A stretch of 64,000 nucleotides of DNA from Alphaproteobacteria bacterium 40-19 (GCA_001898075.1 MKSD01000001.1:827817-891816), one strand, 5' to 3'. Numbered from the stretch's first letter, positions 45,103-55,189 are shown. Made by a program: numbers and translations. The notes: generated from the letters alone by a model not told the origin.

Positions 45103-45984
45103 TTAATGGCTCTTAGAGATAAAATTTGGAAGTTTGGAAAAAGGTAGGCAACGCCAAGCCTGGGGTGATTCCAAAAGTTTTTGTAATACAAGGGCATTGA
45201 GGTGATGGCCTGAATTTTTTCCTTGAATACGGCCATAAAAAAACAGATTGAGCAAACAAAAGTCCCCCAAAATATCTAAAATTTTATGCCGAGCGCATTC
45301 AGATTCCAAACGCCATCCCCCTTTATTAACAGGTTTTCCTTGATCATCCAGAACCACAGCGCACTCTAGGCTACCTCCTTGAATCAAGCCCTTCTTTTGC
45401 AGTTCTTCTACGTGTTTGGCCTGGGTAAATGTTCGGGCCGGTGCAATCTCCGTTATAAAATTCTTATTTTCTAAGATGAATTCGGCTTGTTGCGTCAAAT
45501 AAGGACTTACGCATAAGTCAAATGTTATGACAGGAGAGCCGGGGTAAAGGGTTAAGCCGCCTTTTTCTGTTTGGATTGAAATCTCTTTTTCCAATACCAT
45601 CCATTGGGTTTCTTGGCAAAATTCAATCATTCCCCCTTCTAAAAGAGCTTGCACAAACGAGGATGCGCTGCCGTCGAAAATAGGAAGTTCAGGCCCCCAA
45701 AGATCGATCACCAGATCGGTGATCCCCAAACCATAACAGGCTGATAGAAGGTGTTCAGGAGTATAGACCCAAAAATCCTCTTCAAAACACAAAACTGTTT
45801 GAAAAAAACTTTGTCTAATAGCTTGGGGGCTGAGAGGAAAAATGTTACCTTTCCCCTCTTTACGAAACCCTAAGCCTTGCCCGCAGGGGGCAGGATTTAA
45901 TACAAAGGTGGCCGTCTGACCTTGGTGGACACCAATGCCGGATTTTTGAACAGGATGCTGGATTGTTTTTCTAAATTGCATCAA
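45103..45984 (-). CDS. lpxC: UDP-3-O-acyl-N-acetylglucosamine deacetylase
   Basis: The committed step of lipid A synthesis, a zinc deacetylase. The 293 residues contain the early RKTIQHPVQKSGIGVHQGQ, the zinc ligand motif PEHLLSACYGLGI, the LPIFDGSASSFV segment, ARTFTQAKHVEEL, the second zinc site SECARHKILDILGDFCLL and GHHLNALVL. Its presence shows the cell makes lipid A. It stands apart from ftsZ and the envelope genes. FtsH, encoded at 18-20 kb, degrades LpxC in E. coli; whether that holds here is unknown. Confidence 0.95.
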   Translation of the reverse strand: MMQFRKTIQHPVQKSGIGVHQGQTATFVLNPAPCGQGLGFRKEGKGNIFPLSPQAIRQSFFQTVLCFEEDFWVYTPEHLLSACYGLGITDLVIDLWGPELPIFDGSASSFVQALLEGGMIEFCQETQWMVLEKEISIQTEKGGLTLYPGSPVITFDLCVSPYLTQQAEFILENKNFITEIAPARTFTQAKHVEELQKKGLIQGGSLECAVVLDDQGKPVNKGGWRLESECARHKILDILGDFCLLNLFFYGRIQGKNSGHHLNALVLQKLLESPQAWRCLPFSKLPNFISKSH

Positions 45985-46110
45985 ACAAAATCATAAAGCC
46001 TTTAAACCAGTGTAGCTCTTTATTCAAAAATAGGAGAAAAAAATCATGGTAACAGTGTGTAACGACGTTTTTTTGAAAGACTTGGGCGGGCATGTTTTTT
46101 AACTGGAAAA

Positions 46111-47172
46111 TTATTCTTTGACTTCCGCCATTTGCTGCAAATTGTTAAAAGTAATCAAAGCTTGAACCACTTCTTCCAGACCACTACCTTCTAAAATCTC
46201 GTCCAGTTTATACAAAGTCAGTTTAATGCGATGATCCGTTAAGCGTCCTTGAGGAAAATTGTAGGTTCGAATACGTTCTGACCGGTCTCCTCGCCCTACT
46301 TGGCTTTGACGGGAGGCGCTGCGTTCCTGTTCTTTTTCTTCCCGTTGTGTTTCGTAAATCCTAGAGCGCAGAATTTTCAAGGCTTTAGCTTTGTTTTTGT
46401 GCTGAGATTTTTCATCTTGCTGACTCACCACGATACCGGTGGGAATATGGGTGATGCGAACAGCACTGTCGGTGGTGTTGACGGATTGTCCTCCAGGGCC
46501 ACTAGAGCGAAATACATCAATACGGATATCTTTTTCTTCAATGACAATATCCACCTCTTCTACTTCGGGTAAGACGGCCACAGTGGCAGCTGAAGTGTGG
46601 ATCCGTCCGCTGGCCTCAGTTTTAGGAACCCGTTGGACCCGATGGACGCCTGCTTCAAATTTCAGATTGGCAAAAACATCTTTTCCTGAAATTAACAGTC
46701 CTGCTTCTTTGATACCATTTTGTTCGGTGCTATGGGTGTCTAAAACTTCAACAGTCCAATTCTTGCTGTGGGCATAACGCATATACATACGCATCAAATC
46801 TGCGGCAAATAAAGCGGCCTCTTCTCCTCCGGTTCCTGCGCGAATTTCAACAATGGCGTTACGGGCGTCATCCGGGTCTGTTGGCAGTAATAAAATTTGA
46901 ATATTTTGCTGGCGGGCGGCAATATCTTGATTGAGCTGCTGACGTTCTTGCTGAATCATGCCTACAAGTTCGGGGTCTGTTTCCCCTTCCATAGCTTCTA
47001 AGTCTTTAAGCTGGGCTTGTTGTGCAAAGAGGTGCTTAATTTCGTAAACCAAAGGCTCTAAGCGGCTATACTCTTTTGAAAGCTCAGCGATCGACTTGGG
47101 ATCTTGTTCTTGGGTGAGTTGCTGTTCCAATGCTTGGTATTTTTTTAAAATTTCTTGTAGTTTTTGGATCAT
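46111..47172 (-). CDS. prfA: Peptide chain release factor 1
   Basis: Recognises UAA and UAG and hydrolyses peptidyl-tRNA. The 353 residues carry [18 protein letters not shown], the PxT-type codon-recognition region preceded by [27 protein letters not shown], the GGQ loop in [18 protein letters not shown] and the C-terminal [12 protein letters not shown]. Complete. RF1 reads amber codons, which argues against wholesale TAG reassignment in this genome. hemK/prmC, often adjacent, is not here. Confidence 0.96.
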   Translation of the reverse strand: MIQKLQEILKKYQALEQQLTQEQDPKSIAELSKEYSRLEPLVYEIKHLFAQQAQLKDLEAMEGETDPELVGMIQQERQQLNQDIAARQQNIQILLLPTDPDDARNAIVEIRAGTGGEEAALFAADLMRMYMRYAHSKNWTVEVLDTHSTEQNGIKEAGLLISGKDVFANLKFEAGVHRVQRVPKTEASGRIHTSAATVAVLPEVEEVDIVIEEKDIRIDVFRSSGPGGQSVNTTDSAVRITHIPTGIVVSQQDEKSQHKNKAKALKILRSRIYETQREEKEQERSASRQSQVGRGDRSERIRTYNFPQGRLTDHRIKLTLYKLDEILEGSGLEEVVQALITFNNLQQMAEVKE

Positions 47173-47257
47173 CGTCTTTTCACCCCGTTAACCATAAAAG
47201 AATAGCAGATTTTTCCTTACATGCCAACGAATCTTAAAAGTAAACCTGACATAGGCT

Positions 47258-48544
47258 CTATTCATCTAAAACGGGCCATTTCAGAATTTTAGCCATTAAA
47301 AAGCCAGATAAAGGAATTAAAATCCCACACAACCAAGCTGTCATACTGGCAGTAATCAAAGACCATAGACAAAAAACCATCCCCAAAATAGTCATGATCC
47401 AGATTCCAACACCAGAGGGTAGAGCCTTTGTTCTAAGAAATTTAATAAGGGCCAATGCGCACGCCATGTACACCACTACAAAAAGAGCACTGGAAAAATT
47501 AATTAAAGAAGTCAAGGTACTTTCTATCCAAGGGCTTTTGGTCAGAAGGTGACCCAAAATCAACAATAGAGCTGTCAGCTTGATACTGAAAGCAGGACTA
47601 CCTTGGGGATTTTCCTTGATGAAAGCCGAGGGAAAAAGCCCCTGTTTTGCAGACAAAAAGGCAATTTGTCCCGAAGCTAAAATCCAGGAATTTAAGGTTC
47701 CAAGGCACATCACGCCTATTAAAAAAGAACAAGAGCGGCCAGCCCAACTACCCAAAATTTTTTCTAGCAAAAGCCCGTAAGGGCTGGAGGTTTGGACTAA
47801 TTCAGCACCTGGAATGGTTCCCATTAAAACAACAGTGTTCAAAAGATAAATCAAGGCCACCAAAGTCGTTCCCAAGACCAAAGCTAAGGGCACAGTTCTT
47901 TTGGGGTTATGGGCGCAGTTTACTAAAGTGGTTGCTCCTTCAACTCCGACAAATCCCCAAAAAGTGATTAAACTAGCAGAATTTAAAGCCTGCAAAGGTG
48001 TAATGTTGGTGGGGATTGTGATCAAGTCTTTTTGCCAGTAAGACAAACACAGCAAAGGAATAATTGTCCAAGGAACAACTTTTAAAACTGCAAAAATGGT
48101 TTCTGCGATACCTGAAAACACCACACCTCTTAGATTTAAAAAGGTCAAAAAGCCTAAAAGCCCCACTTCTAAAAATACTTTAGGCCAAAAGTCCAGTGCT
48201 CCAAAAGCGTGCTCTAGATTAGACACGGCTACTGCAAGAACCGTTAAAGAACTCACCCAAGAAATAACCCAGTAGGTCCATCCAACACAAAACGCTGTTT
48301 TTTTTCCAAAAGCGTCTTGAATAAAAACAGAAGGCCCCCCCATCGAGCTGTTCTTTTCTGATAGTTTGGCGAAAATGAGGCTTAAAGAGATCGCTCCTGT
48401 CCCTGTGATCAGCCAACTGAGGATTCCCCAAAGGCCGTAAGACGCCAATTGAGTAGGTGTTAAAAAAAGAGCTGTACCTACCTGTAAGCCAATCACCATA
48501 GAGATGACGGGCAAAAGACCCATTTTTTTTTGTATTGACGACAT
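47258..48544 (-). CDS. APC superfamily amino-acid permease or antiporter
   Basis: A 12-helix transporter of the APA/basic amino-acid antiporter group. I choose Met at 48544 (428 residues) because MSSIQKKMGLLPVISMVIGLQVG is the typical beginning, with the first membrane helix carrying G-x-x-VG; an upstream ATG at 48613 adds 23 residues. GFVGVEGATTLVNCAHNPKRTVP matches the conserved helix 6 region (EGAT). Substrate is uncertain: arginine, agmatine, polyamine or another amino acid. Such uptake systems are common in auxotrophic intracellular bacteria. It lies 85 bases upstream of prfA on the same strand. Confidence 0.8.
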   Translation of the reverse strand: MSSIQKKMGLLPVISMVIGLQVGTALFLTPTQLASYGLWGILSWLITGTGAISLSLIFAKLSEKNSSMGGPSVFIQDAFGKKTAFCVGWTYWVISWVSSLTVLAVAVSNLEHAFGALDFWPKVFLEVGLLGFLTFLNLRGVVFSGIAETIFAVLKVVPWTIIPLLCLSYWQKDLITIPTNITPLQALNSASLITFWGFVGVEGATTLVNCAHNPKRTVPLALVLGTTLVALIYLLNTVVLMGTIPGAELVQTSSPYGLLLEKILGSWAGRSCSFLIGVMCLGTLNSWILASGQIAFLSAKQGLFPSAFIKENPQGSPAFSIKLTALLLILGHLLTKSPWIESTLTSLINFSSALFVVVYMACALALIKFLRTKALPSGVGIWIMTILGMVFCLWSLITASMTAWLCGILIPLSGFLMAKILKWPVLDE

Positions 48545-48613
48545 CACAAAGGTTGTGCGGAAAAACGAAAGACAATTATAAAACATAATTGTTGAAAATG
48601 CTTGTTTTTGCAA

Positions 48614-49540
48614 GGGTATCGTGGGAATTCAGTCGGTATATTTTGATATGAAAGATGGTATTTTGTATAAAAAACACTAAAACTATAAAAGAGAGAGAAG
48701 TTTTTTTTAGGATTCTATCATTTGATAGGTTACAGTGTTTATGCGTATGAAGAGCGTGTAGGCGGGAATAAAAAATAAAAAGTAAAAATTTGTATTGCAT
48801 TGAAAAAATCTAAAATGATTTCTAAATGGCTTGGTTGTCAAAGCTACCCGAACGAATAATCTTGATGTATGACAAGGAGGAGTGTGGATAAGAGAGTAAG
48901 TTATTTCAATTCTAAAAAACTTAAGAGAAAATGATTTATAGATTGTTGAATGGCTTAAAGGAGCGTTAGGAGATGAGAAAATGCAAAATTTGTTAGTGGC
49001 CACTGATTATCAGAATTTAAAAAATGGAGCCCCTGAATGAATACCGCAGGAAAAAATGCCAGAAAAGCAAAGGTATTGATTCAACTGATATCTTAGAATT
49101 ATGCTGGTATTCTTTTTCGTTATAGTCAATGTTTAAAAAATCTTAATATTAGGGATCTTTCTTAAGGAGGATCTCTTCTAACAATAACTTTTATTCTTAA
49201 CGAGTTTTTAGAAAACCAGATTTTGAAGACGATAGCGACTGGTATAGGGTTAATCTTCGTGAAGTGCCTTTTTCTTTACCTGGTTTTATGGTCAAATTGT
49301 ATCACAAGTTAAAAAATTTAAAGAAAACATTTAAGCCAGTAAAAAAGATCAGTTTGAAAAAATAGCAGCCTGGAGAGTTATTGAAAAAAGGGCATTAAAG
49401 CCATTTTAAGCATAACAGGCTAGGTAAGAATGGGAAAAAAGAAGAAGATGATAAAAATCTATAATAAAATGACAGTGTAAAGAAAACTTTTAACTATTCT
49501 TTGGGACATATAAAGGCTTATACATATTTAACAAGATAAA
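48614..49540. other. Gene-poor, AT-rich interval with small coding remnants
   Basis: Nearly 1 kb without an intact gene. On the plus strand short readable pieces occur, for example MQNLLVATDYQNLKNGAPE near 48979 and a 52-codon piece at 49207-49365 (FRKPDFEDDSDWYRVNLREV near its start), all broken by stops and shifts. They may be remains of one lost gene. The minus-strand open frames have no recognisable content. Confidence 0.5.
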
Positions 49541-49562
49541 AAAGACGCAAAGTGCGTCTTTT
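49540..49562 (-). terminator. Rho-independent terminator of the ihfB-rpmI-rplT-gapR run
   Basis: AAAGACGCA and TGCGTCTTT form a 9-bp stem with a 3-base loop (49541-49561). On the minus strand it continues into T residues (TTTTTTATC). It lies 22 bases after the gapR stop. Confidence 0.8.
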
Positions 49563-49583
49563 CAAATTCAATAAAAATTTTAC

Positions 49584-49814
49584 TTACCCTAGAGCATTTA
49601 AATAAATAGTTAAGAGCTCTTCTTGCTCTGAGACTTCTTCGGGCTTCATCTTCCGAATTTTTAAAACTTGACGTAATATTTTTGGATCCAACCCATCTGC
49701 TTTGGCATGGGCCCAAATTTGGCGCATCTCTTCCGCAATATCCGCCTTTTTGTCTTCTAAAGCCTCAAGCTCCGTAATATACTGACGGAGCTTTTCTGAA
49801 CTGATAGATTCCAT
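49584..49814 (-). CDS. gapR: GapR-family (DUF2312) chromatin protein
   Basis: A 76-residue coiled-coil DNA-binding protein of the GapR/UPF0335 family, which in Caulobacter binds overtwisted DNA ahead of replication forks and stimulates topoisomerases. The sequence follows the family closely: ITELEALEDKKADIAEEMRQ, AHAKADGLDPKILRQVLKIR and the end EQEELLTIYLNALG. The family is largely alphaproteobacterial, one of the better taxonomic hints in this window. It lies downstream of rplT, 19 bases away, and ahead of a strong terminator. Confidence 0.9.
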   Translation of the reverse strand: MESISSEKLRQYITELEALEDKKADIAEEMRQIWAHAKADGLDPKILRQVLKIRKMKPEEVSEQEELLTIYLNALG

Positions 49815-49833
49815 CTATATAACCTCCACCAAC

Positions 49834-50223
49834 TCAAATATAGACTTGACGAAACTGAGGTAAGCTTTTTTTGACCCGCTCTACTAAACCGCTGAACATT
49901 TCAAAACAATTTACCGCCATATCTGCTAAGATTTTGCGATCTACAGCTTCTTCGTGGAACTCAGGAAGACTTTTCAACCCGTGGATGAATTCCCCGTAAG
50001 TGATTCCGCACATCCGAGTTCCTGCGTTGATTCTTTGAATCCACAAAGCACGAAAATCTCTTTTTCGTACCCGACGGTCTCTGTAAGCGTACTGTAAAGA
50101 CTTTTCAACGCGCTGAATTGCTGTTCGAAAACATTTACTAGAACGACCTCTGGCCCCTTTGGCCATCTCTAAAATTTTTTTATGCCGCGCTTTGGCGGTA
50201 ACACCGCGTTTTACCCTTGCCAT
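49834..50223 (-). CDS. rplT: 50S ribosomal protein L20
   Basis: The 129-residue L20 is needed for early 50S assembly. [23 protein letters not shown] and [23 protein letters not shown] are diagnostic; the length is slightly above the usual 118 because of a short C-terminal extension. It follows rpmI by 9 bases. Confidence 0.97.
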   Translation of the reverse strand: MARVKRGVTAKARHKKILEMAKGARGRSSKCFRTAIQRVEKSLQYAYRDRRVRKRDFRALWIQRINAGTRMCGITYGEFIHGLKSLPEFHEEAVDRKILADMAVNCFEMFSGLVERVKKSLPQFRQVYI

Positions 50224-50232
50224 TTTTTCCTC

Positions 50233-50436
50233 CTATAGTCCGTAAGGAATGAATGATTTGCGGATGATTTTCGCATCGCACTCATCCATCACACAAAGAC
50301 CCCGAGCTGATCTTTTCATGTCCTGAGATCTTTTGCGCAAGTTGTGGCGCTTGTACGCATGCCCACGCAAAATTTTGCCGCTGGCAGTGCAGCGAAAGCG
50401 TTTTTTGGCTCCGCTATGAGTCTTGAGTTTAGGCAT
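50233..50436 (-). CDS. rpmI: 50S ribosomal protein L35
   Basis: A 67-residue protein of the large subunit: MPKLKTHSGAKKRFRCTASG and RGHAYKRHNLRKRS are typical. It forms the usual rpmI-rplT pair, but infC, normally upstream, is replaced by ihfB here. Confidence 0.97.
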   Translation of the reverse strand: MPKLKTHSGAKKRFRCTASGKILRGHAYKRHNLRKRSQDMKRSARGLCVMDECDAKIIRKSFIPYGL

Positions 50437-50545
50437 TTATCCCCCTTTTATACACAGGTCAAGTATAAGTTAGACCTTAAAAATAAGCAATAGACCCAGT
50501 CTCTTAAAGCTGGATCTGTACAATAGATCCTATTTTGATCATGGA

Positions 50546-50908
50546 TTAGAAGGAATGTTTGGATTGAAAAAAATCTTTGTAAATAATAGAAAAAAAGTTT
50601 CTTTTAACTGTATTTTTTTGTTTGGTTTTTTTATTTATAAGTTCTTCTTTTAAGATAGAACTCATTTTGAAGATAGGAACATATTTGGGTTGTACAATAA
50701 ATCGTTCTTTGGTCTGGGGGTTGGATCCAGTATAAGAGGGACGGTGACGTACGGAAAAATTACCAAATCCGCGCAATTCGATACGGCCTTTTTGGGCCAA
50801 ATGTTCAGCCAGAGTATCAAAAAACAAATCGATAGCTGTTTTGACCTCCAAAGGTGTGCAGTCAGAGAGTTTTTCTCGGACCTGGTTTATCAGATCTTTC
50901 TTATTCAT
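50546..50908 (-). CDS. ihfB: Integration host factor beta subunit (HU/IHF family)
   Basis: A DNA-bending nucleoid protein that works as a dimer. The 120 residues include MNKKDLINQVREKL and the beta-arm region GRIELRGFGNFSVRHRPSYTG with NPQTKE. The ELRGFGNF and VRHRP forms fit IHF-beta better than HU. About 25 extra basic and aromatic residues follow the normal end (from about 95), which is unusual. It is upstream of rpmI-rplT on the same strand, divergent from dnaK. Confidence 0.82.
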   Translation of the reverse strand: MNKKDLINQVREKLSDCTPLEVKTAIDLFFDTLAEHLAQKGRIELRGFGNFSVRHRPSYTGSNPQTKERFIVQPKYVPIFKMSSILKEELINKKTKQKNTVKRNFFSIIYKDFFQSKHSF

Positions 50909-51016
50909 TACAATTTGTGTTTTTTATTTATTCTATATATAATTTTGAAAAAAAATATTAATAATTTTACTTTTAAAGGTTCTTTTCTAACAAGAACAAC
51001 AAATCAGTTCAATAAC

Positions 51017-51046
51017 CTTGAAAAAAAAGATCTCTTCCCTTAGGAT
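51017..51046 (+). promoter_or_regulatory. Possible heat-shock (sigma-32-like) promoter of dnaK
   Basis: CTTGAAA (51017-51023) and CCCTTAGGAT (51037-51046) have a spacing compatible with alphaproteobacterial RpoH promoters (CTTG, about 16-17 bases, CYTAT-like). The match to the -10 part is partial. Located 35 bases before the dnaK ATG. Confidence 0.3.
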
Positions 51047-51080
51047 GAAACTACTGAGGAACAAATTATCGTAAAGCCAG

Positions 51081-52937
51081 ATGGGAAAAGTCATTGGAAT
51101 TGATTTAGGGACGACAAACTCTTGTGTTGCTGTCATGGAAGGAGGGCGCCCTAAAGTTATTGAAAACGCAGAAGGCGCTCGCACCACACCTTCAATTGTT
51201 GCCTTTCTTTCTTCCAACGAGCGCTTGGTGGGGCAGTCTGCCAAGAGGCAAGCAGTGACCAATCCACAGGGAACTATCCAAGCTGTCAAAAGGCTGATTG
51301 GGAAACGCTTTGATGATTCGCAAGTTCAGGCTATTGCCAAAATGGTCCCTTATGAGCTCTGTGCTTCCAAAGGGGGCGATGCAGATGTGCGGGTTAATGG
51401 AAAAGAATATAGTTCTAGTGAGATCAGCGCCTTTATTTTACAAAAAATGCGAGAGACTGCCGAGCGCTATCTAGGGGAGCCCGTCACAGAGGCTGTTATT
51501 ACAGTTCCAGCTTACTTTAATGATGCCCAAAGACAGGCCACAAAAGATGCAGGTCGGATTGCAGGTTTAGACGTTAAACGTATTATCAATGAGCCTACAG
51601 CCGCTGCTCTGGCCTATGGTTTGGGGAAGAAAAAAGAAGGTCTTGTGGCTGTTTTTGATCTAGGAGGTGGAACCTTTGATATTTCGATCCTAGAAATTGG
51701 GGATGATGTCTTTGAAGTAAAGGCAACCAACGGAGATACACACCTAGGTGGAGAAGATTTTGACCTACGTGTTATTGAATATTTAGCAGCAGAGTTTAAA
51801 AAAGATACAGGAATTGATCTTTTAAAAGACAATTTAGCTTTGCAGCGTTTGAAAGAAGCTGCCGAAAAAGCAAAAATTGAGTTGTCTACAGCGTTAGAGA
51901 CAGAAGTCAATCTTCCTTTTATCACCGCAGATCAGACTGGTCCAAAGCATTTAATCGTGAAATTAACTCGGGCTAGGTTTGAAGGACTGGTAGATGACTT
52001 GATTAAAAAAACTTTAGAGCCTTGCAAAAATGCCATGCGGGACGCCAAGTGTTCCGTAGAAGATATTAAGGAAGTCATTTTGGTGGGGGGTATGACCCGT
52101 ATGCCCAAAGTGGTCCAGAGTGTCAGTGAGTTTTTTAAAAAGACGCCTCATCAGGGGGTTAATGCGGATGAAGTTGTGGCTATGGGGGCTGCCGCTCAGG
52201 CCGGAGTGTTGACAGGAGATGTCAAAGACATTTTGTTATTGGACGTTACACCACTTTCTTTGGGAATTGAAACGTTGGGCGGAGTGTTTACCCGGTTGAT
52301 TGATCGTAACACAACCATTCCAACCCGTAAGTCTCAGATCTTTTCTACCGCTGAAGATAACCAGACCGCGGTGACCATTCGAGTTTTTCAAGGAGAACGA
52401 GAAATGGCTGTAGACAATAAATTGCTAGGACAATTTGATTTAGTAGGGATTTCTTCTGCTCCTAGGGGGCAGCCTCAAATTGAGGTCACTTTTGATATTG
52501 ATGTTAATGGTATTGTGAACGTCTCGGCTAAAGACAAAGCCACGAATAAAGAACATCAGATTCGTATACAGGCTTCAGGAGGATTGAGTGAAGCCGAAAT
52601 CCAACGTATGGTGCAGGAAGCAGAGACTCATCGGCAAGAAGATGCAAAGCGCCGGCGTTTGGTGGAGCTGCGTAATCAAGGAGAAGGTCTGGTTCAAGAA
52701 GTTCAAAAACATCTGGATGAGTTGGGGGCTTCTATGGAAGGAGATGAAAAGGCCAGAATCGAACAAAGAATTCAGGACCACAAAGCTCTGATGACCGGGG
52801 AAGATACTCAAGCTATTGAAACCAGTAATAAAGGCATGGAAGAAGAGTTAGGTAAGCTGTTGCAATTGGCCAGCAAGAATTCTAAGACAGAATCTTCCGA
52901 TACCACTACGGCGGCATCAGATAGCGAAAATTCTTAA
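51081..52937 (+). CDS. dnaK: Hsp70 chaperone DnaK
   Basis: An ATP-dependent folding chaperone. The 618 residues show the nucleotide-binding domain ([75 protein letters not shown]), the linker [19 protein letters not shown] segment (here [20 protein letters not shown]) and the substrate-binding domain. The C-terminal tail is short and Ser/Thr-rich rather than ending in EEVKD. dnaJ and grpE are not adjacent. A strong terminator follows, so it is monocistronic. Confidence 0.97.
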   Translation: MGKVIGIDLGTTNSCVAVMEGGRPKVIENAEGARTTPSIVAFLSSNERLVGQSAKRQAVTNPQGTIQAVKRLIGKRFDDSQVQAIAKMVPYELCASKGGDADVRVNGKEYSSSEISAFILQKMRETAERYLGEPVTEAVITVPAYFNDAQRQATKDAGRIAGLDVKRIINEPTAAALAYGLGKKKEGLVAVFDLGGGTFDISILEIGDDVFEVKATNGDTHLGGEDFDLRVIEYLAAEFKKDTGIDLLKDNLALQRLKEAAEKAKIELSTALETEVNLPFITADQTGPKHLIVKLTRARFEGLVDDLIKKTLEPCKNAMRDAKCSVEDIKEVILVGGMTRMPKVVQSVSEFFKKTPHQGVNADEVVAMGAAAQAGVLTGDVKDILLLDVTPLSLGIETLGGVFTRLIDRNTTIPTRKSQIFSTAEDNQTAVTIRVFQGEREMAVDNKLLGQFDLVGISSAPRGQPQIEVTFDIDVNGIVNVSAKDKATNKEHQIRIQASGGLSEAEIQRMVQEAETHRQEDAKRRRLVELRNQGEGLVQEVQKHLDELGASMEGDEKARIEQRIQDHKALMTGEDTQAIETSNKGMEEELGKLLQLASKNSKTESSDTTTAASDSENS

Positions 52938-52950
52938 TCAAGAAAAAGGA

Positions 52951-52981
52951 AAGAGAGCTCTGGGCTCTCTTCCTTTTTTTA
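52951..52981 (+). terminator. Rho-independent terminator after dnaK
   Basis: AAGAGAGC (52951-52958) pairs with GCTCTCTT (52964-52971) with a 5-base loop, followed by CCTTTTTTT. Classic form. Confidence 0.85.
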
Positions 52982-52999
52982 TTTTTATAAGAAAAAAAG

Positions 53000-53749
53000 A
53001 TGCAAAAAAATTATGAATATTCTGATGGGAAGACTTTATTCCAAGGGTATCTGTCTGTCCCTCAAGATCAAACGATAAGACGACCTTACGTGATGGTTGC
53101 CCATGCTTGGGATGGTCCTAGCGATTATTTCAATTCTTTAGCTGATGACTTTTCACAAAAAGGGTTTATCGGTTTTGCCATTGATGTTTACGGAAAAGGC
53201 AAGCGTGGAAAAATAGATGGGGATAATAGTCATTTGATGAATCCTTTACTAGAAGATCGTGCTTTGCTTCGTAAACGTTTGTTGGCAGCTTTTACTGAGG
53301 TTCAACAACATCCTTTGGTCGTAAAAGATAAAATTGTCATTGTAGGCTATTGTTTTGGGGGGCTTTGTGCACTAGATTTAGCCCGGGCCAATCCGGTTGG
53401 GTTGAAGGGGGCGATTAGTGTTCACGGAGGCCTAACCCCACCGCAAGATTCGGATCTTCAACCAAAAATTGATGCCAGTATTCTGGTTTTGCATGGATGG
53501 GAAGACCCTGTGGCACCACAGCAAAGTGTGTTGGACTCTGCCCAAGAGATGCTAAGACCAATGACCAAGGCTAAAGCTGATTGGCAAATTCACTGTTGTG
53601 GTAACGCGAAGCACGCTTTTAATTTTGTGGGTGCAGATATGCCAGAATTTGGTGTAAAGTATGATCAAAAAGCACATCAGCGCTCTATTACCTATACATC
53701 ATTTTTGCAGGAAATTTTTAATGAACAGGATAACATCTTGTTATCTTGA
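53000..53749 (+). CDS. Dienelactone hydrolase family protein
   Basis: A cytosolic alpha/beta hydrolase of the dienelactone hydrolase family. The 249 residues contain the nucleophile elbow GYCFGG with Cys118 as nucleophile, VLHGWEDPVAP with the acid residue, and KHAFNFVG with the catalytic His. Early VMVAHAWDGPSDYF contributes the oxyanion region. Physiological substrate unknown; these enzymes act on carboxylic esters and lactones. It starts just after the dnaK terminator and ends ahead of its own terminator, so it is an independent unit. Confidence 0.85.
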   Translation: MQKNYEYSDGKTLFQGYLSVPQDQTIRRPYVMVAHAWDGPSDYFNSLADDFSQKGFIGFAIDVYGKGKRGKIDGDNSHLMNPLLEDRALLRKRLLAAFTEVQQHPLVVKDKIVIVGYCFGGLCALDLARANPVGLKGAISVHGGLTPPQDSDLQPKIDASILVLHGWEDPVAPQQSVLDSAQEMLRPMTKAKADWQIHCCGNAKHAFNFVGADMPEFGVKYDQKAHQRSITYTSFLQEIFNEQDNILLS

Positions 53750-53837
53750 GACATTCGGTCTTTATCGTTCTTACTTCGTGATAAACCTTTTAAGATTCAG
53801 GAAATTTTTCCTCTATTTTGCGCAGCATTTTTCTGGT

Positions 53838-53858
53838 AGCCTATTTTTAGGCTTTTTA
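53838..53858 (+). terminator. Terminator between the dienelactone hydrolase and the exported HxD protein genes
   Basis: AGCCTA (53838-53843) and TAGGCT (53848-53853) with a TTTT loop, followed by TTTT. It lies only 12 bases ahead of the next start codon, so a transcript of that gene starting upstream would have to pass it. Confidence 0.55.
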
Positions 53859-53869
53859 GAGGATTTTTT

Positions 53870-54718
53870 ATGATGGCTCTTAAAAAAACTTTAATGATGA
53901 TGTCGATTTTATCCCCACTTGTTTATGCGCATCCTGATTTTTTAAACGAAGAAAAGGATTTACATTGTAAGAAAAGTTCTTTAGAACAGGAGATCTCCGG
54001 TAGCATCAGTGGATTAAGTCAAGAAAAGCCTTTTATCATTTACGACCTTGGCCTTACAAGCACTGAAAAAGAGTATTTATCCGGTTTAAAAATGCATTCT
54101 TGTGCTGAGTATAGTCATTTCGGCAGTACTCAAGAGCTCTGTTTGGAAGTCAAAGAATTTGTAGCAGGATTGGGCAATGATGTTGAAACCAGTATACAGG
54201 TCTCTACAATTATTGAAAAATGTGTAAAAGCATCGTTGGCCGCTTCTGGCAAAGAAGCTGCTTGGGTGACCTTGAGGGCTTCTGTGCAAAATACAGACTA
54301 TGATATGCCACGTTGGCATACGGATGGCTATTTTTACCAACCTTATGATGGTCAACAATATAAAATAGCCATGGTTCTGAAAGGAGCTCAAACTTTATTT
54401 TATCTTTTACCAGACAAAGACCGAAAGTGGTTTGATGAAGTGCCAAGAAGTACTCAGCCTATTTATCATAAGGACGGGTCTATTGATAAAGAAGCAACTA
54501 TTCAGACTATGTTCAAGTCCCGGCAATTGCTTGCGGATAGTTTAGATAAAAAGAACATCGTCTCAGGCGCTTTTGGGCAGGGCGTCGTTTTTGCTGTAGG
54601 CTGTGATAATGCGGCTGTTCATTCTGAACCTCCTATCCATGAAGAAAGACTTTTCCTTTCTATCGTTCCTGGAAGTTCAGCACAAATTCAAGAATTACAG
54701 CAGAGATGGAAAAAGTAA
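53870..54718 (+). CDS. Exported protein with a dioxygenase-like HxD...H...R pattern
   Basis: Family uncertain. The 282-residue protein has a signal peptide (MMALKKTLMMMSILSPLVYA, then H). The C-terminal half looks like a double-stranded beta-helix: PRWHTDGYFYQ gives H150-x-D152, followed by YKIAMVLKGAQTLFYLLP, VFAVGCDNAAVHSEPP with H251, and ERLFLSIVPG with R260. An HxD...H...R arrangement is that of Fe(II)/2-oxoglutarate oxygenases, but those are rarely exported. Cys79, Cys91 and Cys118 could form disulfides. AGAGGA at 53857 serves as ribosome-binding site. Function is an inference from spacing and motif alone. Confidence 0.5.
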   Translation: MMALKKTLMMMSILSPLVYAHPDFLNEEKDLHCKKSSLEQEISGSISGLSQEKPFIIYDLGLTSTEKEYLSGLKMHSCAEYSHFGSTQELCLEVKEFVAGLGNDVETSIQVSTIIEKCVKASLAASGKEAAWVTLRASVQNTDYDMPRWHTDGYFYQPYDGQQYKIAMVLKGAQTLFYLLPDKDRKWFDEVPRSTQPIYHKDGSIDKEATIQTMFKSRQLLADSLDKKNIVSGAFGQGVVFAVGCDNAAVHSEPPIHEERLFLSIVPGSSAQIQELQQRWKK

Positions 54719-54800
54719 GTACATCCCAGGACTTTGCCCTAGATGACAATCTTGTGCACAAATGTGGAGTGGTTTGTACTAAAACGTGAGGAGTCACACA

Positions 54801-55189
54801 ATGAATCATTTAGAAAAAATGTTTCATATCTGGAAAGTGCTGTATGCTAAAGAGTAAGATCCAAACTTGGTTATAGAAGAGTTCTTTCATTAAAATTATA
54901 CTCAATCTGTTAATAGTGTGATTTTCAATAGAGCTGAGTATATCAGATATGTCAGAGAGCAAAGGAAGCATATTTAAAAAATGGAATTTGATTTTAAAAT
55001 CTCATATGTCTTAAAATGATCAATTATTTATTCTTTATGATGCCAAAGGATCAAATATTCAGGGCGATCAAATCACAGAAGAAGTCATCGCTTATTTTGC
55101 ATTTAAGGGATCAAAAAGTCTTTAAAATTTATGGTCAGGTCCATTTATTGCAAGGGGATCCATCTGATGTTGATATGGTTATACGATGA
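54801..55189 (+). pseudogene. Decayed NTF2/SnoaL-like protein
   Basis: Reading through stops gives an NTF2-like domain: MNHLEKMFHIWKVLYAKE, then VIEEFFH, NYTQSVNSVIFNRAEYIRYV and GDQITEEVIAYFAFKGSK. TAA codons interrupt after AKE, after FFH and after KHI, a TGA follows YVLK, and a shift occurs near 55120. The end (GDPSDVDMVIR, TGA) overlaps the ATG of the next gene as ATGA, indicating an ancestral operon. Polyketide cyclase or SnoaL-type domains are common relatives; no active function is possible now. Confidence 0.6.

Noticed and set aside
48707..49003. Minus-strand 98-residue open frame in the gene-poor interval
   Set aside because: No recognisable domain or ribosome-binding site, and its composition fits chance reading of AT-rich sequence.
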